Shown here one piece after another: positions 15,681 through 23,795 of a DNA stretch of 34,036 nt. Under the pieces are notes generated by a model. It was given only the letters and a program-made list of their open reading frames with translations. It was not told the DNA's origin and ran no database searches. This DNA is from an uncultured Lachnospiraceae bacterium. Lineage in GTDB: Bacteria; Bacillota; Clostridia; Lachnospirales; Lachnospiraceae. The DNA is taken from assembly GCA_944381575.1 (NCBI GenBank), contig CALWLS010000014.1, positions 1-34,036 of the forward strand, in the 5' to 3' direction. How positions within the stretch are numbered: position 1 is the stretch's first letter; each line of letters opens with the position of its first letter. Both the position numbers and the translations under genes were made by a program.

Positions 15681-16199
15681 ATGCAGAATCCAGTTGTAAC
15701 CATAACCATGAAGGACGGCGGCGTTATCAAGGTGGAGCTCTATCCTGACAAGGCTCCTAACACCGTCAACAACTTCATCAGCCTTGTAAACCATAACTTT
15801 TATGACGGGCTCATTTTCCACAGAGTCATTTCCGGCTTTATGATCCAGGGCGGAGATCCTGAGGGTACCGGCATGGGTGGCCCAGGCTACAGCATAAAGG
15901 GAGAGTTCAGTCAGAACCGTTTCAATAATGATCTGAAGCACGAAAGAGGAGTCATCTCCATGGCAAGATCCATGATGCCTGACTCAGCCGGAAGCCAGTT
16001 CTTCATCATGCATCAGGACGCTCCTCACCTTGACGGAGCCTATGCCGCATTCGGAAAGGTCATCGAGGGCATGGACGTAGTCGACAGGATCGCCGGCACC
16101 GCTACGGATTACAGCGACAGACCGAGAGAGGATCAGGTCATGGAAACCGTTACCGTCGAGACCTTCGGACAGGAGTACGACGAGCCTGAAACCGTTTAA
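15681..16199 (+). CDS. Peptidyl-prolyl cis-trans isomerase, cyclophilin type
   Basis: It catalyses cis-trans isomerisation of X-Pro bonds during protein folding. The 172-residue chain is a single cyclophilin domain: NTVNNFISLV, FHRVISGFMIQGGDP with catalytic Arg48, GGPGYSIKGEF, the RGVISMARSMMPDSAGSQFFI core (89-109) and AAFGKVIEGMDVVD. There is no signal peptide, so it is cytosolic. The ribosome site is AGAAAGGACAACTACC-ATG. It may be read with the upstream decarboxylase or from its own promoter in the AT-rich repeat just before it. Confidence 0.95.
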   Translation: MQNPVVTITMKDGGVIKVELYPDKAPNTVNNFISLVNHNFYDGLIFHRVISGFMIQGGDPEGTGMGGPGYSIKGEFSQNRFNNDLKHERGVISMARSMMPDSAGSQFFIMHQDAPHLDGAYAAFGKVIEGMDVVDRIAGTATDYSDRPREDQVMETVTVETFGQEYDEPETV

Positions 16200-16206
16200 A
16201 ATTCAA

Positions 16207-16255
16207 AAATGCCCTGCCTTTTAGCCTTAAGAAACGGCCGAAGGGCAGGGCTTTA
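16207..16255. terminator. Bidirectional terminator between convergent genes
   Basis: GCCCTGCC pairs with GGCAGGGC (16211-16218 and 16244-16251). CTTTAT follows on the plus strand and ATTTTTG on the minus strand. It separates the cyclophilin and symporter genes. Confidence 0.75.
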
Positions 16256-16260
16256 TATTA

Positions 16261-17445
16261 TTACAGATCTACATTCTTAACTTCCTTGATGCCGTGCTTT
16301 TCAGCAAAGCCCGTAAGGAACAGGGTAAGCGCTCCGTCTCCGGTGATGTTGCAGGCTGTTCCAAAGCTGTCCTGCAGGGCGAATATCGCAAGTATCATTG
16401 CGGTGCCGGCGTCATCAAAGAGCAGGACTCCCGTAACTATACCAAGGGAAGCCATTACCGTTCCTCCAGGGACTCCCGGAGCACCTATGGCAAATATGCC
16501 GAGTAACAGGCAAAACAGTATCATTGTCCCGAGGCTCGGTAACTGTCCATAAAGTATCTGGGAAATGGTCATGCAGAAGAATACCTCTGTAAGTACCGAA
16601 CCGCAGAGATGGATATTTGCGAAAAGCGGTATGCCGAAATCCACCATATCCTTACGGAGCACCTTGGACTTCCTTGCGCAGTCCAAAGCAACGGAAAGCG
16701 TTGCCGCGCTGGACATGGTGCCCACTGCGGTAAGATAAGCAGGTCCGTAATGTCTTACGACCTCCCAAGGGTTCCTGCCCGCATAGGCTCCGCTCACAAG
16801 ATAAAGTATAGCCATCCAGATATAATGTCCTATCATGACTATGATTATGATCTGTATAAATGCAGGGAACTGATGCGTTATCATTCCCTCATAGCTCAGA
16901 TTACAGAAGGTGGAGCAGATATAGAACGGAAGTATCGGAATGACTACCTTTTTTACTATATCAAGGACTATCCTCTGGAACTCCTCCAGCAGCTTGATGG
17001 TAGTCTCGCTCTTGGTCCATACTGCCGCAAGTCCAATAAGGATACTTAAGGCAAGTGCGCTCATGACGCTCATAACGGCAGGTATGTCAAGCTGGAATAT
17101 TACGGCAGGCAGCTCCTTTAAGCCCTCGATATCCGTCTCTATTGAAAGATGCGGGATAAGGATATACCCGGCGGTCATACTCATGAAAGCCGCAAGGATC
17201 GAAGAAATGTAGGCAAGAAGCACCGCTACTCCAAGCATTATTGAAGCATTGCGGCCCATCCTTGTAATAGACGGAGCTATAAAGCCGATAACTATAAGCG
17301 GTACGCAGAACATTATCACCTGTCCAAGGATATACTGGATGGTGACTACCACCTGCATCGGCGCTTCCCCTAAAAGCTGTCCGAGGATGATGCCCAGTAC
17401 CAGCGCCAGCAGGAGCCTGAAAGGCAAACTCTTAAATATCTTCAT
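16261..17445 (-). CDS. DAACS-family sodium:amino acid/dicarboxylate symporter
   Basis: A membrane transporter of the GltPh/SLC1 family (394 residues, about eight membrane segments plus two re-entrant hairpins). The HP1 tip is GTMSSAATL (242-250), the HP2 tip is GAPGVPGGT (321-329), and TM8 reads DSFGTACNITGD (359-370). In GltPh TM8 reads DMGRTMVNVTGD, where Arg397 binds the substrate side-chain carboxylate; here that position is Gly362, while the sodium-site Asn366 and Asp370 are kept. A neutral or differently bound substrate is therefore more likely than glutamate or aspartate. The gene has an extended -10 promoter (17487-17495), a GGGGGTG ribosome site and its own terminator. Confidence 0.88.
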   Translation of the reverse strand: MKIFKSLPFRLLLALVLGIILGQLLGEAPMQVVVTIQYILGQVIMFCVPLIVIGFIAPSITRMGRNASIMLGVAVLLAYISSILAAFMSMTAGYILIPHLSIETDIEGLKELPAVIFQLDIPAVMSVMSALALSILIGLAAVWTKSETTIKLLEEFQRIVLDIVKKVVIPILPFYICSTFCNLSYEGMITHQFPAFIQIIIIVMIGHYIWMAILYLVSGAYAGRNPWEVVRHYGPAYLTAVGTMSSAATLSVALDCARKSKVLRKDMVDFGIPLFANIHLCGSVLTEVFFCMTISQILYGQLPSLGTMILFCLLLGIFAIGAPGVPGGTVMASLGIVTGVLLFDDAGTAMILAIFALQDSFGTACNITGDGALTLFLTGFAEKHGIKEVKNVDL

Positions 17446-17486
17446 AAAATCACACCCCCATGATCTTTATTTTCGATATATTTCAC

Positions 17487-17495
17487 ACTATACCA
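17487..17495 (-). promoter_or_regulatory. Extended -10 promoter of the symporter gene
   Basis: TGGTATAGT on the minus strand, 42 bases upstream of the start codon. No consensus -35 lies at standard spacing. Confidence 0.45.
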
Positions 17496-17525
17496 CATAG
17501 CCGGATATTTTTGTACAAAATAAAT

Positions 17526-17554
17526 AAAACAGAGTGCATTATACGCTCTGTTTT
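17526..17554 (-). terminator. Terminator of the aromatic operon
   Basis: AAAACAGAG, 11-nt loop, CTCTGTTTT, 56 bases past the stop of the 81-aa gene. It is the first clear terminator after the operon promoter near 27010. Confidence 0.7.
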
Positions 17555-17561
17555 AATCATA

Positions 17562-17613
17562 TTCATGTAAATCAGGATCATGCATTTTCCTGTTTCATGT
17601 AAATGAAGATCAT
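17562..17613 (-). repeat. 20-bp duplication covering the stop of the 81-aa gene
   Basis: TTCATGTAAATcAGGATCAT (17562-17581) and TTCATGTAAATGAaGATCAT (17594-17613), period 32. The second copy contains the stop codon of the 81-aa gene. Confidence 0.6.
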
Positions 17614-17855
17614 TTATTCTTCTGTGCTGCTATCTCCCTGAGGGTCTGCATGAGCTCAAGGTCTGATGCCGTGACCCTCATATTGGTCTCAAGATGCGTG
17701 CCGTCGGGATAGGTAATCCTGACGTCTATTATCGAGCCCTCTCCTATGCCTCTTTTTCCGGCCTGGCTTATAAAGCCTGCCACTCCCGGATGATTTGAGG
17801 AAAATGTACTCCAGGCGCTCCTTAGTTTAAGCATCATTCCTATATTTTCAAACAT
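17610..17855 (-). CDS. Small protein of unknown function, 81 aa, end of the aro operon
   Basis: I do not recognise this protein. The 81-residue chain has an N-terminal helix (MFENIGMMLKLRSAWSTF), a Gly-rich turn (KRGIGEGS, 34-41), then strands with a charged edge (IIDVRITYPDGTHLETNMRV), and a C-terminal helix. There is no signal peptide or membrane segment. GGAGGGC directly before the ATG is a good ribosome site, and base composition matches its neighbours, so it is a real gene. It begins 22 bases after the flavin reductase stop, so it is read with the aromatic operon as its last gene. Confidence 0.7.
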   Translation of the reverse strand: MFENIGMMLKLRSAWSTFSSNHPGVAGFISQAGKRGIGEGSIIDVRITYPDGTHLETNMRVTASDLELMQTLREIAAQKNK

Positions 17856-17877
17856 TCATGCCCTCCATTCTTTATGC

Positions 17878-18477
17878 TTACTTTCTGCGCTGGCCCGGCT
17901 TCTTGCCCGTCTTCTGCTTCCTTACGGAATAGCCGAAGGAACCGAGCTTTTCTCCCGTCCTTACGTAATCCCCGTGGACATAGGCTATAAGTCCTGCCTC
18001 CTCAAGACAGAATCTGCCCTTTTCATCTATATATCTGCTGTCGGCGTGGACCTTTATGACCTCCGCGATATACATCCTATGGCTGCCCAGATCCAGATGC
18101 TGCTTTACCCTGCATTCAATATTTACAGGACTTTCCGCTATCAGCGGAGCAAACTCAAGCTCCGAAGCCTTTTCAGGCGTAAGGCCGCATTCCTTCCACT
18201 TATCAATGTCCCGTCCCGATCTTACCCCGCAGAGATCCGCAGCCCTTACAAGTTCCTCAGTGGTAAGATTGATGACGAACTCTCCCGTTTCCTCTATAAA
18301 TCCATATGAGTATCTCTCAGGTCTTACTGATATATATACCATCGGCGGATCTGTACATACGTTCCCCGTCCACGCCACGGTAAATATATTTGTCCTGCCG
18401 TCCTTTGCCCCCGTGCTCACAAGGGCAGGAGGCACCGGATAGACCATATTTCCCGGTTTCCACAATTCCTTAGACAT
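17878..18477 (-). CDS. Flavin reductase / flavoredoxin-family protein
   Basis: A 199-residue FMN-binding split-barrel protein of the flavin reductase-like family. It has the family N-terminus PVPPALVSTGAKDGRTNIFTVAW, then SVRPERYSYGFIEETGEFVINL (51-72) and GSHRMYIAEVIKVHAD (the conserved strand pair). The C-terminus is a basic tail. Members reduce free flavin with NAD(P)H or carry electrons on bound FMN. The start has AAAGAGGATAAGAT before ATG. It lies 80 bases after aroQ on the same strand with no terminator between. Chorismate synthase (aroC, same operon) needs reduced FMN, so supplying FMNH2 is an attractive but unproven role. Confidence 0.85.
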   Translation of the reverse strand: MSKELWKPGNMVYPVPPALVSTGAKDGRTNIFTVAWTGNVCTDPPMVYISVRPERYSYGFIEETGEFVINLTTEELVRAADLCGVRSGRDIDKWKECGLTPEKASELEFAPLIAESPVNIECRVKQHLDLGSHRMYIAEVIKVHADSRYIDEKGRFCLEEAGLIAYVHGDYVRTGEKLGSFGYSVRKQKTGKKPGQRRK

Positions 18478-18501
18478 ATCTTATCCTCTTTAAAGCTATA
18501 T

Positions 18502-18549
18502 GCAGATCAAATAAAGGCCTGTTTAGTTTGCAGATCAAGTGAAGACCTG
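18502..18549 (-). repeat. 20-bp tandem duplication between aroQ and the flavin reductase
   Basis: GCAGATCAAaTaAAGgCCTG (18502-18521) and GCAGATCAAgTgAAGaCCTG (18530-18549), period 28. Confidence 0.6.
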
Positions 18550-18557
18550 CGCCATTT

Positions 18558-19007
18558 TTATGATTTTTTACCCAGATATTCCATAAGGAACTCCACCGCC
18601 ATCTTATATCCCTCAAATCCGAATCCGGCGTAGGTCTTTACGCAGGCCATCCCCGCGTAGGAGACCTGCCTGAAATCCTCCCTCTCGCTTACCTTTGAGA
18701 GATGGACCTCCACTGAAGGTATGGATACCGCCTTAAGGGCGTCGAGGATGGCTACGCTCGTATGGGTGTAGGCCGCAGGATTTATGACTATGCCGTCTAC
18801 CCCCTCAAAATACGCCTGCTGTATCCTGTCCACTATGGCTCCCTCATGGTTGCTCTGGAATATGTCGCATTCCACCTTATTATCCCGGCATATATCCTCG
18901 ATATACGCGATAAGCGCCGTGTAGTTTTCCTTTCCATATATATCCGGCTCCCTTATCCCCAGCATGTTGAGGTTGGGGCCGTTTATGATAAGCAGCTTCA
19001 TTGTCAT
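18558..19007 (-). CDS. aroQ: 3-Dehydroquinate dehydratase, type II
   Basis: This is the third shikimate step: trans-dehydration of 3-dehydroquinate to 3-dehydroshikimate by a dodecameric type II enzyme. The 149-residue chain has INGPNLNMLGIREPDIYG with the catalytic Tyr24 on the mobile lid, EGAIVDRIQ, NPAAYTHTSVAI (Asn76, His82) and VEVHLS with His102. Length and motifs are typical. ATG 19007 has AGAGG four bases upstream; ATG 19001 is equally possible. The gap to aroEK is 12 bases, so the genes are translationally close. Confidence 0.96.
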   Translation of the reverse strand: MTMKLLIINGPNLNMLGIREPDIYGKENYTALIAYIEDICRDNKVECDIFQSNHEGAIVDRIQQAYFEGVDGIVINPAAYTHTSVAILDALKAVSIPSVEVHLSKVSEREDFRQVSYAGMACVKTYAGFGFEGYKMAVEFLMEYLGKKS

Positions 19008-19019
19008 TTTCCTCTTTGA

Positions 19020-20267
19020 TTATGATATCTTTCCGCCGTGAATACTTTTAAGCTCATCAAGTATTCTTTCCGCCGCCGCATTTACCGTGGAATCATTATC
19101 TATGACCACATCGGCAAAGGCCTCATATTTATCCTTCCTGTCGGCGTAGATCTGTTCTGCCGGAGTCTTTAAGGATATTGGCCTGCCCTTTTTGGCAAGC
19201 AGCTTAAGATCCCGCTTTATCCAGAATATGCGCCCGTTCTGGTGAAGCAGCGGATAATTTTCCTGTCTTGTCACGCAGCCTCCGCCGGTGGAGATGATGC
19301 AGCCTGAGAGCCTGCAGAGATCCCTCATGACCTCCGTTTCTATCTTCCTGAAGCCTTCCTCTCCGCTTTCCGCAAATATGGACGGTATATCCTTACCCGC
19401 AGTTTTTTCTATCTCAGCGTCTATCTCTATGAGCCTTCGTCCCGTTATGCGGCCTAAGGTCCGGCCTATGGCGCTTTTTCCAGAACCCGGCATTCCGATC
19501 AGGATTATATTCTGCATATCGTTTTCAAGCTTTTTTGTGATGCTTCCTATCAGAGCGTCGTCAATAGCTGTTCCGGTAAACAGCTCAGCGCTCCTTTTCG
19601 CCTGGGCTGTAAGCATATAGAGGCCGCCGGCACACGGTATCTGAAGCTCCTCCGCCTCCATCATCACTTTGGTCCTTGCCGGGTTGTATATCACATCTAA
19701 AACCCCCTCGCATAGAGGAAAATCGCTTACCTTAAAGGCTGCCTCCCCGTTTTTCGGATACATGCCCACGGGAGTCGTATTTACCAGTATGCGGGCATCA
19801 TTGTGCTTATGGAGATTGCCGTAATTATCCTCTCCGGTCCTGCTTATGACCCTTATCTCAGAGGCTCCCTTATCCTCAAGCACACGGCACACGGTATTTG
19901 AGGCCCCTCCGCTTCCAAACACCAGGGCCTTTTTTCCTCTAACCTCTATGCCGCTTACATTTACAAGCTCAGAAAATCCGTAATAATCCGTATTATAGCC
20001 GTGCCAGCCGTCCTTTTCCTTAACGAGGGTATTTACCGCCCCCATGCGTTTTGCGATGTCGGAAAGACTCACGCAGTAGTCCATCACCGTTTTTTTGTAA
20101 GGGATGGTAACGTTCATGCCGGAAAGGTCCGTTTCATTTAAGAAACGTCCGACATCCTCATTTGGTACCTCATAGAGCTTATATTCGTATCCCTTTAGCA
20201 GGGCGTGTATCTCCGGGGAGTAGCTGTGTCCGAGCTTTTCCCCTAACAGTCCGTATTTCCCCATCAT
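19020..20267 (-). CDS. aroE-aroK: Bifunctional shikimate dehydrogenase / shikimate kinase fusion
   Basis: One 415-residue chain carries shikimate steps four and five. Residues 1 to about 248 are AroE: LGHSYSPEIH, NVTIPYKK (catalytic Lys), GAVNTLV, NTDYYGF and the NADPH loop GSGGASNT (118-125). Residues from about 251 are shikimate kinase: Walker A GMPGSGKS (258-265), IDAEIE, EEGFRKIE with the shikimate-binding Arg, STGGGCV (326-332), and the lid KKGRP. The join lies around KKLENDMQN. The frame is open throughout, so this is a true fusion rather than two close genes. The ribosome site GAGG sits in the third copy of a 12-bp repeat that also contains the pheA stop. Confidence 0.95.
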   Translation of the reverse strand: MMGKYGLLGEKLGHSYSPEIHALLKGYEYKLYEVPNEDVGRFLNETDLSGMNVTIPYKKTVMDYCVSLSDIAKRMGAVNTLVKEKDGWHGYNTDYYGFSELVNVSGIEVRGKKALVFGSGGASNTVCRVLEDKGASEIRVISRTGEDNYGNLHKHNDARILVNTTPVGMYPKNGEAAFKVSDFPLCEGVLDVIYNPARTKVMMEAEELQIPCAGGLYMLTAQAKRSAELFTGTAIDDALIGSITKKLENDMQNIILIGMPGSGKSAIGRTLGRITGRRLIEIDAEIEKTAGKDIPSIFAESGEEGFRKIETEVMRDLCRLSGCIISTGGGCVTRQENYPLLHQNGRIFWIKRDLKLLAKKGRPISLKTPAEQIYADRKDKYEAFADVVIDNDSTVNAAAERILDELKSIHGGKIS

Positions 20268-20299
20268 ATGACCTCTTATATGATCTCTTATATGACCTC
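20264..20299 (-). repeat. Three 12-bp tandem repeats at the pheA-aroE junction
   Basis: On the minus strand GAGGTCATATAA, GAGATCATATAA, GAGGTCATATGA. Copy 1 is the last four codons of pheA including its stop; copy 3 supplies the GAGG ribosome site and the ATG of aroE. Confidence 0.85.
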
Positions 20300-21439
20300 G
20301 TTGTAGCTGCCTAAATACTGGAACTCCTCGCAGCAGTCATTTATATCGCAGATAAGCCTTACGAATTCCTCTGAATATACCGAGGTATCCAGGTCAAAGT
20401 AAAACATAAATTCAAAATCCCTCTCCGGGATAGGCCTGGATTCCAGCTTCTGAAGGTTGATGCCAAGGGCGTAAAACCTTGCCAGTATCCTGTACAGAGA
20501 GCCCGGACGGTGGGAGGCAACTACCATGAGAGAGGTCTTGTCGGCTCCCGGATATATCTCAGGCTTCTTGGAAATGCAGATGAACCGGGTATGATTGTTG
20601 CCGTTATCCGCCATGTTGCTGATGAGGGTCTTAAGGCCGTAAAGCTCGGCGCACCTGTAGGATGATATGGCTGCAAGATCGCGTCTTTCGGAATTTGCGA
20701 CCATCTGGGCTGCCATGGCTGTATTTTCCACTGCCGTAAGCTTGACCTTAGGCATGGTCCTCCCAAGAAACTCGGCGCACTGGCTTAATGCCTGCTCGTG
20801 GGAAACAATTTCCCTGATATCCTCGACCTTTACTCCAGGCTTTGCCACAAGACAGTGGTTTACCTTGATCCTGGTGCTGCGCACTATATAAAAATGATGC
20901 TTGAGCATCAGGTCATAGACCTTTTTTACTGACCCGGCGGTGGAGTTTTCTATAGGCAGGATGCCGTATTCGCAGAATCCCTTTTCTACCGCGTTAAATA
21001 CAGCGTCAAAGGTCTCGAAATACTGGATGTTCGGAGCCGCAAACAGCTTTTCACAGGCAATGTTTGAGTAGGCCCCCTCCACGCCCTGACAGGCCACGTT
21101 CGCAGCCTTCGGGAACATCTTCGGCGTTTCCTCTATGGCCTTCTGTATCTCGGCAAAACGCTCCTTGTTATTATCATTTACCACGTTCTGGTAGGCACGG
21201 CTGAGCTCAAACAACAGAGTATACAGGACATGATAATAAGGCTTGATATCATCCCTTGCCCAGCTAAGTATCTCCGTTAATTTCTCCCTCTCACGCCTTG
21301 AATCAAGGGTAGGGAGGCCATGCTCCTTTTTGTAGGCCGCTATGTCTGCCGAAACGTCCATTCTGTCCTGAACGTCCTTTACTATGCGGCGGTCTATCTC
21401 GTCTATCTCTTTTCTGAGCTCTTCAATGCTTTTTGCCAT
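20288..21439 (-). CDS. pheA: Bifunctional chorismate mutase / prephenate dehydratase (P-protein)
   Basis: It converts chorismate to prephenate and then to phenylpyruvate, the phenylalanine branch. The 383-residue chain has an AroQ-type chorismate mutase helix bundle (1 to about 90, IEELRKEIDEIDRRIVKDVQDR), a prephenate dehydratase domain (about 112-290: GVEGAYSN, GILPIENSTAGSV, and NNHTRFICIS with the catalytic TRF motif) and a C-terminal ACT domain with HRPGSLYRIL and LESRPI, the Phe-binding motifs for feedback inhibition. It begins 16 bases after aroC, with GAGG nine bases before the ATG (GAGGTGTCGA-ATG). Confidence 0.96.
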   Translation of the reverse strand: MAKSIEELRKEIDEIDRRIVKDVQDRMDVSADIAAYKKEHGLPTLDSRREREKLTEILSWARDDIKPYYHVLYTLLFELSRAYQNVVNDNNKERFAEIQKAIEETPKMFPKAANVACQGVEGAYSNIACEKLFAAPNIQYFETFDAVFNAVEKGFCEYGILPIENSTAGSVKKVYDLMLKHHFYIVRSTRIKVNHCLVAKPGVKVEDIREIVSHEQALSQCAEFLGRTMPKVKLTAVENTAMAAQMVANSERRDLAAISSYRCAELYGLKTLISNMADNGNNHTRFICISKKPEIYPGADKTSLMVVASHRPGSLYRILARFYALGINLQKLESRPIPERDFEFMFYFDLDTSVYSEEFVRLICDINDCCEEFQYLGSYNEVI

Positions 21440-21455
21440 TCGACACCTCTATAGA

Positions 21456-22481
21456 TCATTTATTATCTGCCATGACTCCGTTTACATCCATAAGGATCTC
21501 ATCGTATACTGCTATGGCGGCCGCAGCCTCCACACACGGCACTGCCCTTAAGACTATGCACGGGTCGTGGCGGCCCTTTACACTCAGCTTTACATTTTCA
21601 TGGGTATGTATATTTACGCTGTCCTGCTCCTTAGCTATGGAAGGCGTAGGCTTAAAGGCTGCCCTGAATACGACGGGCATGGAGGATGTTATGCCTCCGA
21701 GTATGCCGCCGTGGTTGTTGGTCCTGGTCACCACCCTGCCGTCCTTATATTCAAAGGGATCGTTATTCTCGCTTCCGGTGAGAGCGGCGCAGCCGAATCC
21801 ATTCCCGAACTCTATGCCCTTTACTGCCGGGATGCCGAATACCGCCTGGGCTATGCGATTTTCCATACCGTCGAACATGGGCTCGCCTATGCCTGCAGGA
21901 AGGCCCTCTATGACACACTCAACTATGCCTCCGACGGAGTCCCCTTTTTCCCTTGCTTCATCTATCCGTTTAAGGAAAAGACTCTCATCCGTGATCCCGC
22001 CTATCATTACGGGCTTTGCGCTTATCCTTATTCCCTTATCCTCAAGTATCTGCAGCGCTATGCCCCCGGCTATGCATAAGGGTGCCGTAAGCCTTCCGGA
22101 AAACTGTCCTCCTCCCGCATGATCTCTGGCGTCGCCGTATTTTACCATTGCGGCGTAATCAGAATGTCCGGGACGAGGCACTGATTTCAGCTCATCATAA
22201 TCCGATGATCTTGTATTGCTGTTCCTTATCATGGCCGTAAGGGCAGAGCCGCAGGTAAGTCCCTCAGCATTAAGCCCTGCGACAAATTCCGGGCGGTCCT
22301 CCTCCTTTCTCGGAGTCGAATACCTGTCCTGACCGGGACGCCGCCTGTCCAAAAAGGCCTGCAGCTTATCCATATCTATGCATATGCCTGCAGGCAGCCC
22401 GTCAATGGTCACCCCTATGGCCGGCGCGTGAGACTGGCCCCAGATGGTGACCTTAAATATATTTCCTATAGAATTTGCCAT
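21456..22481 (-). CDS. aroC: Chorismate synthase
   Basis: It catalyses the last shikimate step: 1,4-elimination of phosphate from EPSP to chorismate, which needs reduced FMN though no net redox change occurs. The 341-residue chain shows all signatures: WGQSHAPAIG, DRRRPGQDRYSTPRKEEDRPEF (44-65), PRPGHSDY, GGGQFSGRLTA, and the C-terminal GRHDPCIVLRAVPCVEAAAAI. The N-terminal His of GQSHAPAIG and the RPGHSDY His are the conserved acid pair. It is slightly shorter than the usual 355-390. The start has only AGGG before TTTAATTT-ATG, a weak site. No flavin reductase domain is fused, so reduced FMN must come from elsewhere. Confidence 0.96.
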   Translation of the reverse strand: MANSIGNIFKVTIWGQSHAPAIGVTIDGLPAGICIDMDKLQAFLDRRRPGQDRYSTPRKEEDRPEFVAGLNAEGLTCGSALTAMIRNSNTRSSDYDELKSVPRPGHSDYAAMVKYGDARDHAGGGQFSGRLTAPLCIAGGIALQILEDKGIRISAKPVMIGGITDESLFLKRIDEAREKGDSVGGIVECVIEGLPAGIGEPMFDGMENRIAQAVFGIPAVKGIEFGNGFGCAALTGSENNDPFEYKDGRVVTRTNNHGGILGGITSSMPVVFRAAFKPTPSIAKEQDSVNIHTHENVKLSVKGRHDPCIVLRAVPCVEAAAAIAVYDEILMDVNGVMADNK

Positions 22482-22506
22482 AAATTAAACCCTGTCCGTA
22501 AACTGC

Positions 22507-22533
22507 TATGCTGAACTGCCATGCTGCGCTGCC
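22507..22533 (-). repeat. 13-bp tandem repeat between aroA and aroC
   Basis: CAGTTCAGCAT/CAGCGCAGCAT/AGCAGTTTA units on the minus strand (AACTGCYATGCTG twice on the plus strand), filling the gap before aroC. Confidence 0.45.
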
Positions 22534-22570
22534 AAATCCAATGCCAAAACCCTGATTCAGAAACACATGG

Positions 22571-23791
22571 TCAGCATATGGATATATCTCCGCCAAGCAT
22601 TTCAAAATCCCTCCAGAATCCCGGGTAGGATTTTTCCACTGCCTCGGCTCCGCTTATTATAACATCATTTTCACAGGCTATGGAAGCCACTGCGGCGCTC
22701 ATTGCCATCCTGTGGTCTCCAAAGCTTGAAACGCTTCCGCCCTCAAGCCTGTTTTTTCCTTTTATTATAATGCCGTCCTCAGTTTCAGAAGCCTCAGCCC
22801 CAAGCGACACGAGCATATCCACAGTTGCCTTTATGCGGTCGCTTTCCTTGATCCTGAGCCTGCCTGCATTTATAAACCTTGTAGTCCCCGGAGAAACGGA
22901 GGCAAGTACCGACAGCACCGGCACAAGGTCCGGAACATTTTTGGCGTCTATCACCGCATCTCCCTCTGAGATCCTGTCTATCAGCCCTATGACAGCCTTA
23001 TCTCCCTGTCTTGAGGCTGTGTCAAGGCCTGTTACCTTTATATTGCCCCCTGTCATCCGCGAAGCACAGAGCCAGAAGGCTCCGTTGGACCAGTCGCCCT
23101 CCACCACGGCACTGCCCGGAGACCTTAAGGCTGAGCCGGCGTCCATGGACAAAACGTCGCCCTCTTTATGTATATCCACTCCAAAGATCTTAAGGGCGTC
23201 CATGGTCATTAGTATGTAATCCTCAGACTCGACCCTGCCGGTAAGCCTTACGGATGAGGCGCTTTTCATAAGCGGCATGGCGAACAGCAGCCCGCTTATG
23301 AACTGGGAGGATATGCCGGCGTCGATCTCATAGCTTCCTGAAGTTATCCTTCCCGAGGTCATGACCGAACCGTCCTCTCCGCGTTTTAAACTGGCCCCGT
23401 GGCTTATGAGCTCCTCCCAGAGAGGCGAAAGAGGCCTCTCCGGCAGCCTCCCGTGCATATTTATCTTACATTTCACGCCGAGAGCGCATACCACCGGCAG
23501 CATAAACCTTAATGTAGAGCCGCTCTCTCCGCAGTCCATGACCGCCGTATCCTTGATCCTATCGGCAGGCCTGACCTTGAACAGTCCCTTTTCCTGATCC
23601 CGTTCGATACTGCAGCCAAGGGCCCTTAAGCACTCTGCGGTGGCATCTATATCCTTAGAGGTCTCCGAGCATATTATCTCAGTAGGCCTGTCCGCAAAGG
23701 CTGCGCATATAAGGAGCCTGTGAGCCTGGGATTTGGAGGCTATGGCCTTTACACTGCCCTTAAGCCCGGCATTTTTTATAATAACATTCAT
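22571..23791 (-). CDS. aroA: 5-Enolpyruvylshikimate-3-phosphate synthase
   Basis: It transfers enolpyruvyl from PEP to shikimate-3-phosphate, the sixth shikimate step. The 406-residue two-domain chain has GSVKAIASKSQAHR (substrate Lys/Ser), DCGESGSTLRFMLPV (86-100), GRLPERPLSPL (114-124), SSQFISGLLFAMPL and KESDRI near 325, then GDHRMAMSAAV. It is a little shorter than the usual 425-430. GESGSTLRF differs from the GNAGTxxR motif of class I (E. coli-type) enzymes, so it belongs to the more divergent Firmicute group. The start is weak (GGATAAATGAT-ATG), just after a run of 14-bp repeats, so translation may depend on coupling to aroB. Confidence 0.95.
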   Translation of the reverse strand: MNVIIKNAGLKGSVKAIASKSQAHRLLICAAFADRPTEIICSETSKDIDATAECLRALGCSIERDQEKGLFKVRPADRIKDTAVMDCGESGSTLRFMLPVVCALGVKCKINMHGRLPERPLSPLWEELISHGASLKRGEDGSVMTSGRITSGSYEIDAGISSQFISGLLFAMPLMKSASSVRLTGRVESEDYILMTMDALKIFGVDIHKEGDVLSMDAGSALRSPGSAVVEGDWSNGAFWLCASRMTGGNIKVTGLDTASRQGDKAVIGLIDRISEGDAVIDAKNVPDLVPVLSVLASVSPGTTRFINAGRLRIKESDRIKATVDMLVSLGAEASETEDGIIIKGKNRLEGGSVSSFGDHRMAMSAAVASIACENDVIISGAEAVEKSYPGFWRDFEMLGGDISIC

Positions 23792-23795
23792 ATCA

